From positions 8,869,545 through 8,933,544 of the forward strand of contig NC_064216.1 of the NCBI RefSeq assembly GCF_023101765.2: a stretch of 64,000 bases of DNA, read 5' to 3'. The stretch is from Spodoptera frugiperda. Its lineage: Eukaryota > Arthropoda > Insecta > Lepidoptera > Noctuidae. The number at the start of each line of letters is the position of its first letter. The stretch's first letter is position 1. Shown piece after piece: positions 55,170 to 64,000 of the stretch. A program made the position numbers and the translations under genes. The notes below the pieces were generated by a model. The model saw only the letters and a list, made by a program, of their open reading frames with translations, ran no database searches and was not told where the DNA came from.

Positions 55170-56554
55170 TAAAATGAATTTTTACTTTAAAAGACAACCA
55201 TTAAAATGCCGATTGCAATAGGAGGCGCATTTAAAAGTTAAAACGTTTTTAAAGACGTTGAAGAATAATTTAACACATTTGGTCTTAGAAAGCCTTGAGT
55301 CGCGTTGCCATCTGGTTTATAACAACAGACGTTTATTTTCAGCGCTAATAAATTGAACAAAATCTGAAATCAGTTAGTATGTATCATTTGAGTTCTCTTT
55401 CCATACTATGGCCTTTATATAGACCGAGCAAAATTAGGAAGCGACCTGTTAAAGTTCCCCTCGCTCTGACGAAGTCTTACGATTCAAGTCGTGACAATTG
55501 CAATTACATGATTTGCAAACCTTGAGAGCTTGTGACTTATTTGTTTATTATCAGTTATCAAACATAATGCGATAGTGTAATCGTAATTGTTCAAATAAAT
55601 CTAGAGTAATCACTCAATTAACGTTAATAACGTTTCTTAATTGATAGTTAAAAGTGTAATAAAAAATAGCAATTCCAGACCTGAAATACTACTAATAAAC
55701 CAACGACCTTGTTAATGTCATGTTTGTTTGTATTATGGTCGTAGGCAAATTTTCACTTACTATCACTACAATAAGAAGGTTGATGACCCCTGACAAATTT
55801 ATGATAAATACCCCTTCCCTAAGTTGGTTCTACTAAATATCAATTTGCAGAGATCTTATATCATGAAAGTATATAATTCATGTAGTACTTAGAAGGAAGT
55901 TTACATATATTTTTAAGTAATTTATATACTATACATAACATACGTATTTATTTTTAACGAATCTTGTAAATAATAAATTAACATTAAGGTACCTGTAGTC
56001 TTCAATACAATGTTTGAAATTGGAATTCTTTCCTAATTCTTAGGTCAAACTTCTGAAATGATAAAATGTTCAGTGTTATCTTAGGTGATGGTACTCTGAT
56101 GCTGTGAGATTTGCTGTTGCTAGCTACAAATAGCCTACATTCAACCAATAGAAAACCTAAGTTTTAACCGGTTTTTTTCTAAAACCGATTCATGCAACAC
56201 TACTCAACTATGGTCATCAAGACTACCGTAGACTGCGGGGCAGAAATTATTTTCTATTTGGCAACTAAATGACGTGATACACAAACATGACAAATGACAC
56301 TTGACGCAATTGACTGACTTGACAGTTGACAGACGTATGAAATGAACGAGTTGTTTGCAAATCGGACTTAGATTTTGTGATTTCTCTCTGAATATCGGTC
56401 ACCACCACCGTACAAAAAATAACGGGATTATGTGCAAACGGTTTTAATGTTTACCTACTTTGATGATGAAGATATCTAACATATCATTTAGAAAATGGTA
56501 ATTTAAAAGAAGTGTTCAAGTTTCGATAAAATTTAAATTTCTATCTCTTTAAAC
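55170..56554. other. Intergenic region before UBIAD1
   Basis: The 3' end of the Lys-rich gene and the UBIAD1 promoter. No further gene, RNA or clear element is seen. Two in-frame ATGs at the UBIAD1 start (56555 and 56582) are both possible. Confidence 0.45.
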
Positions 56555-57553
56555 ATGGATACTAATAAGAAAAGTGAAGACATGGACATTCCAACCGTAG
56601 AAGGAAACCTGCTGCAGCAACCCAAAGAAGAAAAAACGCTAACTCGAAATCCACTAATGAAAGTGCGAACATATGTGCTTGCCTTGCGTCCTTGGTCGTT
56701 GAGTGCAAGTTTGTTACCGACTCTGCTGGGGGCTGCGCTTGCCTACCGTCTTCCCGGCGATAGTGGCTTTAGTTGGTGCACTTTATTGTTAACATTGTGC
56801 ACTATCATTCCTGTTCATGGTGCTGGCAATGTGGTAAACACATACTTTGATTTCGTTAAAGGTATTGATAATCGTAAATCTGACGATCGAACTCTAGTTG
56901 ACCATATTTTGAGTATAGATGAAGTTGTATCTCTTGGTGCTATATTATACCTTGCAGGATGTGCTTCCTTTGTCCCACTTGTAATATTATCACCAGCTCG
57001 TATGGAGCATTTGGCTCTGGTATACTTTGGAGGATTGTCTTCATCATTTTTGTATACTGGTGGTATAGGATTAAAATATATAGCTCTTGGTGATATTTTA
57101 GTTTTAGTTATATTTGGACCAGTATCAGTAGTTTTTGCCTTCTTAGCACAAACTGGTAGAGTGGACTGGCCAATAATTTACTATGCAATTCCACTTGCTC
57201 TGAACACTGAGGCTATTCTACACAGTAACAACACTAGAGACTTGGAGACAGATAGTAAAGCAGAAATTGTAACATTAGCAATATTGATTGGTAGAACAGC
57301 TTCATATTTGTTGTATGCATTTTTGTTATTCACACCTTACATTATGTTTGTGGTAGCTTCTGTGCGCTGTTCGTGGTGGTTCTTACTTCCAATGCTAACA
57401 TTGCCAAGAGCTTTTGATATAGAAAGAAGGTTTAGAAGCCCTGACACAATGAGATATGTACCACGACAGACTGCTAGACTAAATTTCTATTTTGGCATGC
57501 TGTACATGATATCATGTCTCTTTGCCCATCGCCTTCCATTCCTTCTTCGGTAA
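56555..57553 (+). CDS. UBIAD1: UbiA prenyltransferase domain-containing protein 1
   Basis: UBIAD1 (heixuedian in Drosophila) transfers geranylgeranyl groups to make menaquinone-4 and related quinones in ER/Golgi membranes, and binds HMG-CoA reductase in vertebrates. A single intronless exon of 332 residues. After a soluble N terminus come eight or so membrane segments. The first Mg/diphosphate motif is NTYFDFVKGID (residues 95-105), and the second is NNTRDLETD near residues 225-235. LRPWSLSASLLPTLLGAALA is the typical first helix. It ends LPFLLR. A long AT-rich 3' region follows. Lack of introns while neighbours have many could reflect old retroposition or simple intron loss. Confidence 0.96.
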   Translation: MDTNKKSEDMDIPTVEGNLLQQPKEEKTLTRNPLMKVRTYVLALRPWSLSASLLPTLLGAALAYRLPGDSGFSWCTLLLTLCTIIPVHGAGNVVNTYFDFVKGIDNRKSDDRTLVDHILSIDEVVSLGAILYLAGCASFVPLVILSPARMEHLALVYFGGLSSSFLYTGGIGLKYIALGDILVLVIFGPVSVVFAFLAQTGRVDWPIIYYAIPLALNTEAILHSNNTRDLETDSKAEIVTLAILIGRTASYLLYAFLLFTPYIMFVVASVRCSWWFLLPMLTLPRAFDIERRFRSPDTMRYVPRQTARLNFYFGMLYMISCLFAHRLPFLLR

Positions 57554-59965
57554 CAAGTTAACTGTACAAGAACAAAGATTTAAACTGTTGTTATTTGACT
57601 ATAGTATAGGACTGACCATTTTTGTAAGTTTCTATAAAAGATGTTGTATATTTTTGTATTTTATGTAAGGTAAATAATGCTGAGGCGATAAGGATATCCT
57701 GTCTCAAATGAATAATAGCTTTAGTAAAATGGTAGATATTGTTGATTCAGTTTGTCTTTTCTGTTCTATATTCAATTTAAGCCTTTTGTATATGGTAAGA
57801 AAATTTGGATCTAGAAAAAATTCTATTAATTTATAGGGTCAAACTACTATAAATTTTGTAATCAAAAATGCAATGAAAGGCGGTGATATTGTATTTATAT
57901 GTGCCTTAGGCCTACCACCTTTTTCTGGTCATTATAAATTTGCTAATAAGTTTATCTTACTGTTGATTTAATATTCGAGATCAACATATTTGTAAGTGTA
58001 ATTTTGTAAGAATATATAATAATTATGTGCGAGGAGGAAAAGTTATGCTATATGTATTTAAGTGATCCATCATAAATCAACATAGAAAGCAAATTCAATG
58101 CTCAAGAGCGGAAATAGCATTTAAAGATTTTTTCTTATGATGGAACATGATAATCATGTAAATAGCTTTGTTAAGTTGTATGAGCGTCATTGTTGCATAA
58201 AGATGTAAAGGAATAGGTTGGTGACACTGAACTTCCTCTAACAAATATAATGGAGTCTGAATTTCAATGAATATTGTGTAGTCAATGAGATATTCATAAC
58301 ACATCTCGCTTTTGTGATTGCTTTAGTTATGTGTACACAAATTTAAAATATCATCTACCTCTATAATGTCTAAGAATTAATGTTTTCAAGATATTTACGT
58401 AAATAATGTTGTTTAGTACTTTTTGTAATTTCAATACAATGAAATCTCTTGATTGTAAACTGACAATAATTTATTTCATTAGCTAGTAAATTTAGCCCAA
58501 TATAATGAATGTAAAAGTGAATACTAAAATTGTGATGACAAAAACAATGAATTTCATTTATTTATTTTATTGATATAATCAACGTAGGAGACCTCTATGA
58601 TATATAATCTTCATAATATAATGATAAATTACAAGTCAAATTATCATACAAGTGAGACCATGTAATTTAAAGAAATGGATTTCCTTCAGGAATGCCTGTT
58701 CTAGAAACTACATTGGATATATTGGCAGTGACTGGAGATATATTAAAAGTTGAAATACACATTACAAACATACTATATTTCAATACAGTGTCTTCATAGT
58801 AGTCTACTTGAACTTATTTACTCACTGAAACATATTATGCATGTTTCAAGTTCGCCTTGTCTCCGCGAGTTTATCGTTCCGTTGGACTTTGACAGGCCGT
58901 GACCGATTATATTTATATTATTCGAATTAAGCTACTGATATTATATCGAATACTATTCCCTAATTCTCAAGTGAAAATCCATTTCAAATCATAACTAAAG
59001 TTATAAAGGAACAAATCACAATGTATTAAATGATAATACAAAAATCATGTTTGCTAACAAAGACTAACATAATATCACTATAATCAAGTAGAAATCAAAT
59101 CCATAATATAATTAAATACATTTTTCTAATTTTCATTTTGCACAAAAATAAGAAGTCTTCAACATTCCATACAATTCCTATATGTTTCATATATTTATAT
59201 CCTAATGTATAACCATTAGTTAGACTAATGCAGGACTAACCAATCTAAATCGAATTACACGCTCACGACGTTACAGAGATTTCCTATAAAATGCAGAAAG
59301 TTATCCAGCTCAACATGTTCCACATCAGACTACTCTATGTTGTGCTCATGTTACATAGTCATTTAAATTTGGGGTCGAGACGAAAGCACCTAGCTTACTC
59401 CACATGTCATGTTTCTTGTATCTTAGATTTAGGCCTTTACATACAACTACATGTGATGGTAATTTCATTTAATCCTTCTCTCTTAGCCTTCAACGCGCCA
59501 ATAATACAGATGTTAATTTAAGTTTATTGAGAAATTCATGAAATTACACCAAGTACCGAGACTTACGTGCAATGCGTTAAAGCTAAAAATAGATGCCGAT
59601 ATTAATACTCCGTGACGTTAAAGCTTTAGTCTAGCCATAAAATATAAATTTAGTAGTGGTTAAGATAAAATTTGGTTCTTGTCACAATAGGTAATACTAA
59701 TAATGGAAGAATTTTGTGACAATATGAAATTAATGCAATGATTAAATTAACACCTGTATGCAAATTGAAAATGATCCGTTAGGTCGTTCCTACACGTTAC
59801 AATAACGTGGTTCCAACTTCACGAAACATCCGAACAGTTAAACATACATGGAATAATCTCACATTCACGCATACGGACAATAGTCCATCAAAGGCGGAAA
59901 AATCCGACCGGTAGTCTTTATATATGGGTTACGTTATATACATCAGACTTTATTGTTGGCCTTGC
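57554..59965. other. 3' UTRs of UBIAD1 and UBE4B and spacer
   Basis: AT-rich with no supported gene. Three overlapping TTTATT motifs at about 58557-58572 are the closest poly(A) candidates for the minus-strand UBE4B, which would make a 1.4-kb 3' UTR. No canonical AATAAA was found for UBIAD1 close to them; only variants such as AATACA near 58433. Confidence 0.4.
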
Positions 59966-62900
59966 TTATGACGTCGACGCTTTCTTGTCACGCTGCCATT
60001 GGTCGATTCTCTCTTTCAGCTCAGTTGCTAAAAAATAAAACATAGATTAGATATGACATGAATGAGCTAAATATACTATTTTTTCTTATAAAACAATGTA
60101 AAATGTACCTGGACGAAGCTGATCTTCGGAAAGAGGTTGTCGGTTAAAGGGATCAGTAGCACTATTTAGCAAGTGGCGCAGAATCACAGATCGGTCCATT
60201 ATCTGAAAAATAATGATAAAGATTATAAAGTTATCTAAGTAAATTCAAATATGCAATAGACGGGGATTTATTTTGTCATATAAGATAACAATACTTAGTC
60301 AAAACAAATTAAAGTTTAGTAGTGGGAGCAAATACGTCATTTCTACGTATAAAACGTACCTAGAAGTGACGTCACGCGATATTTCAAATCAATATATCTT
60401 CGAAAGTATTTGTTTCCGTAAGAAAATAAAAAATACGTATCTAATATTTTAAAATAATCTACAAGACGGACATTAAAAGAACAATTAGTCATCTACTTAC
60501 TTTTCCGGAAGGTAGTAAGACTGGGTCGGTCATTAGTGTATCCATAAGTGGGTCCCTGAACTCTTCAGGAGCATCAGCATATTCGTCGCTTTTCTGTTGA
60601 TTAGACACTGAAACAAATAATACAAGGTTAAATTATCATATAAAAAGTTTACGATCAAATAAGCCTCCGATCAGTAGGTACTAGGTACAGTTCGAGCTAA
60701 TCGACGTTTCAATGTATAAATGTATTATATATTTATTGATACAACAAATATTATAGTATATAAGTATATGGAGGTACCTGCTATTTGATATGCATTATCA
60801 GCCAGCGCCTTGAACCGCTCTATTTCTGTGGGTGTCTTGATGCACGACTTAGCTAGCCTCACAGATGCTTCCTCGAATAACTCTTTGCGGAATGATCTCT
60901 GGAAACAGAATATTACATTTAAATATGAAGTATATTGTAAAACGTGCGAGATTATATCATATATGCTCTCGTGTACAGAAATTCGAAGTTATCCGACTAG
61001 TTTCGAACCACATCAGGGCCCATAATTATGGGCTGCACATCGCAGTGGCATGCGAAGCGGTAAAGTCGTGTAGATATTAATATTAGTTAGTTTACCTCGT
61101 CGGCGGCAAGTGCGGCGTGGAACTGTGGCGAGTCGAGATGTAGATAGATGTCTACTAGCTGACTGAGCAGTCGTCGCGGTTCCCAGCCATATTTCTCGGG
61201 TCGACGGACCTACGAATAGAAATAATAAACTATTTAGTAAATGGTGGCCTAAAATAGATGAACATTATAAATAATCAGCAACTTTAAAATGTCGGCGACA
61301 AAAAAGAAAAAAAAATCAGCAGTGATTGAAATTTAGTAAGTTAAATTCAATTTTACTATTATCAGGTAAAAGAATAAATAACTGGGCTAGTAAGTTTACC
61401 TTCAGGTTTTTACACTTAGGTCCGCAGAGCTGCTGTAGGTTGAAGTTTAACATCGATGCGAGTCGGTCCACCAGCTCGGCGCGCAAGAATGGCTCCTTGA
61501 TCTCCACTGTCAAGTACTCCAACATGTCCACCGTTTCTCTGTAACAATAATATAACACATTCTAATACTTATGGTAACGTATTTTGTGGTAGAAAATTAG
61601 GTTCTACTTTTAACACTACTGTACAATTGTTATAAAGACAACTAAAAAGCTTTTATGTAGTTTTTATAAATGGATTAGCTTAGGTAATTTCAATAATCTA
61701 TAACTAGCTACTTCTGCGCGGTTTCACCAGCTTTGCTCGGTTCATAATGATGTTTTATAGCCTATAGCCTTCCTTATCAAATTCACTAACCAACACAAAA
61801 TGAATTATTCAAATCGGACCAATAGTTACGGAGATTAGCGTGTTCAAACAAACAAACTCTAGCTGTATGTATTTCGATTTTGTTCTCTACATCTACATAG
61901 GTTATTGAAACCGGCCGTAAATGAAAGAATCGTGAATAACAAGGATATTAGTAGTAATAACAGTAGTACGTACCTGGCGAGTGTGAGATATGAGCGACAC
62001 TGCCTCTCGTCCTGTGCGAGTGCGCGTGCGCGTGCGTCGGCCGCGGCCCCGCCCGCGCCGCCCGCGCCCTCCTGCGCCTCGTGGATGCGCTTCAGGTACT
62101 ATGGAAAGGAATAAATAGGTTAACTGATTTAAACATTGTCTTATGTTGGCTCTGGTCTTTTTGCAAGTTACATAAAACTTTTGGTCGACTATTACAGTCA
62201 AGAAATATACACATCATTACAAATGTTACAGTAACACATCAAGGTAAAGTATTAAGATGACATAAAATACATATTTTCTATTAAAATTTAATATGTAAAC
62301 ACTTACCGTTAAACACTCATCCAGGAGGAAGGTAGTATCGTTCATTAACATGTTGATGAATTTGACAAACTGATGTCCAGATCGCGACTCCTTTACGATA
62401 GCCTGCAACGACAAGATGAAGTGTTAGTAAGGAAACTTTCTCCAATGGAAACAATGCCTATAATATGTGTAATAGTTGACAATTAGTAAATATTGTGGTA
62501 TATTGCACTCGCCTGTTTATGAATAGGTCGCTCCCACATTCCCTTCAAGATGATGCTAATATGGAACCGAATAGTGAACTTATCGTAAAACTCGGTGCTT
62601 TGTCCTGTAGTTTCTATATCCGTGTAGAATTTCATGAGAGCACTCGGTAGCGCAGTTTGCGACATCGGGTGGTCCATGAATTTCTCGTATACATTCTTCA
62701 ATTTTAGTGGCACGGAGAGGTTGATTACGAAAAGTACTTCTACGATCTTAGCAACAAGATAAGGGTTCTTGAAGTGGCGCGAGTGACAGATTGCACTCAG
62801 TAGCCAAGTGATGATTGGGTCCTCGATGAAGTCCGCCACGATTTGTGGGACGTATCTGAAAATTGATAGTAATTAATTAGCATAAAAAAGACAACATAAA

Positions 62901-63817
62901 TTATCTTTTCTATAAGATTTTAGGGAACAGAGAGTAAAGTTCTCTAAGAAAAGAAGGATCCTGCGACCAGGTGAGGTGATGGAGCCTGGCGGGTTTTCTG
63001 TTTGTTGGAATTTTCGATCCGATGTAAGATTTATGTCGCCATCCGTTAATTTTTCGTCGGTCGTCTAGATGGCCGACTTTTGTCATCTGTCACTTATCAT
63101 GCCACGTGTCGCCAAATGATCATGATGTCAGTGAAACACAGCTCAAAAGCTAGTTAATTTGCTGAGCTAAAAATCATGTGTATGCATCGTCTATGGATGG
63201 CCTAACTACGTTTCCCAACTCACGCCATGCTCATTAACTTACTGGGACTTTACTCAGCAACGGACGTCTTTTAGTATATAAAAGTGTAATGGTACTCACT
63301 GCACAGCGAAGAGCATGAACTCAGCGATGTCCTCGACGTACCACTCCGGCGTGGCGGCGAATGCGTCGGCGTACGGCCCGATGCCCGCGTCCGCCGCCTC
63401 CAGCTGCATGGTCAGCAGCGAGCAGACCGACGAGTAGAACTGCAGGCTGCGCCGCATCAACTCCGTCTCTAGTAGCGCCGTCTCCGCACACTGCTTCGAC
63501 CTGTACCATAATATGTATAAACGTCAGTATTTGATCACTGTCTAGACTGGTGAGCGCCAATATCGAGTAAACATTTTGAAAAGTCTAGCAAGGATTTTCA
63601 ATGAAAATATATCGAACATGAAGCGTTATTTAGAAATACGATGATGGAAAAAATCGTATCTTATAAGGAGGAACCAGTACATTACCTGTGTAGTCTCTTA
63701 ATCTGTCGTCGCCACCTCCGCAGCAGCTCCCTATTGCGCAGCGCCGAGAAACTGTTGCGCCATTGAGGCTCGGCCGCCATCAACTCTTCAATCACTTTTT
63801 GGAGATCACGGAATGCC
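59966..63817 (-). CDS. UBE4B: Ubiquitin conjugation factor E4 B, C-terminal half (partial)
   Basis: UBE4B/Ufd2 extends ubiquitin chains with p97/VCP. The visible exons from 5' are 63686-63817, 63300-63500, 62513-62855, 62307-62402, 61974-62098, 61400-61538, 61096-61209, 60778-60898, 60501-60607, 60109-60202 and 59966-60027, about 510 residues. The 5' half lies beyond the window. The Ufd2 core is clear: [73 protein letters not shown]. The terminal U-box runs from [20 protein letters not shown] to the stop, including [20 protein letters not shown]. The exon ending at 62513 uses a GC donor (CAG|gcgagt). A Gly/Ala/Arg run is inserted in exon 61974-62098. Confidence 0.96.
61695..61875 (-). repeat. 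Retroelement 3'-tail remnant in a UBE4B intron
   Basis: Reads tagctacttctgcgcggttt on the plus strand, then gcctatagccttccttatca and aaatcggaccaatagttacg. It is the reverse complement of the block order seen at 23540-23705. Confidence 0.55.
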
Positions 63818-64000
63818 CTGTAGAGAAACAAATAAATAATGAGGGTTCATAAAATGTATGGTGCACGTAATATAATGTTTTTAATTGCTCCTAAAACTAT
63901 TCGCCGGCATAGTCTGTAGAAGCTATAAAGCTTCTGGATATAAAAGAAACAAAACAATCTGTTTAACTGTCTCGTGTGTCGTATTGTCTTAATTTTATTG

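Noticed and set aside
55170..56554. Possible coding exon between the Lys-rich gene and UBIAD1
   Set aside because: Only short frames with no splice-site pairs in phase.

Overview
The window is nuclear DNA from an insect and very probably a moth. Protein genes are split by short GT-AG introns in AT-rich sequence. The conserved genes match insect families, and the dispersed repeats (a tRNA-derived SINE, several MITE types, LINE remnants) are of the kind seen in noctuid-like Lepidoptera. The order call is strong. The family-level call rests on remembered repeat patterns and is weaker.

Layout: 1-1826 (+) is the 3' part of an unrecognised charged, coiled-coil-like protein gene. 2896-8488 (-) is NDUFS1 of mitochondrial complex I, 13 coding exons. 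9124-10140 (+) is eEF1B beta, head-to-head with NDUFS1. 10733-13508 (-) is an erlin. 14127-18293 (-) is a SmydA-type SET/MYND gene. 19208-28239 (-) is the MuvB/DREAM subunit LIN54 (Mip120), 22 exons. 29172-37850 (+) is COP9 signalosome subunit 4, with introns full of transposons. 38566-40660 (-) is VDAC/porin, with two upstream exons (41990-42371) that could extend its N terminus in frame. 43564-47703 (+) is a second SmydA-type gene. 48080-49921 (-) is a ZCCHC9-like four-knuckle zinc-finger protein. 52101-53801 (-) is a sedoheptulokinase-like sugar kinase. 54723-55169 (+) is an unrecognised Lys/Glu-rich protein. 56555-57553 (+) is the intronless prenyltransferase UBIAD1. 59966-63817 (-) is the C-terminal half of UBE4B, a U-box ubiquitin ligase that runs off the right edge.

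These are mostly housekeeping genes and form no pathway or operon. What they share is architecture: head-to-head promoters (NDUFS1/eEF1B, LIN54/CSN4) and tail-to-tail pairs whose poly(A) signals lie 33-40 bases apart and face each other (eEF1B/erlin, CSN4/VDAC, SmydA/ZCCHC9).

No clearly new biological system was found. The best leads are the possible N-terminally extended VDAC, a 2.5-kb hAT-like element with a perfect 8-base target duplication that carries pieces of two unrelated LINE reverse transcriptases, three GC-AG introns forced by reading frame, and a group of well-preserved MITEs of four superfamily types inside introns. Exon borders were worked out by hand from splice sites, phase and family conservation. 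There was no transcript evidence.
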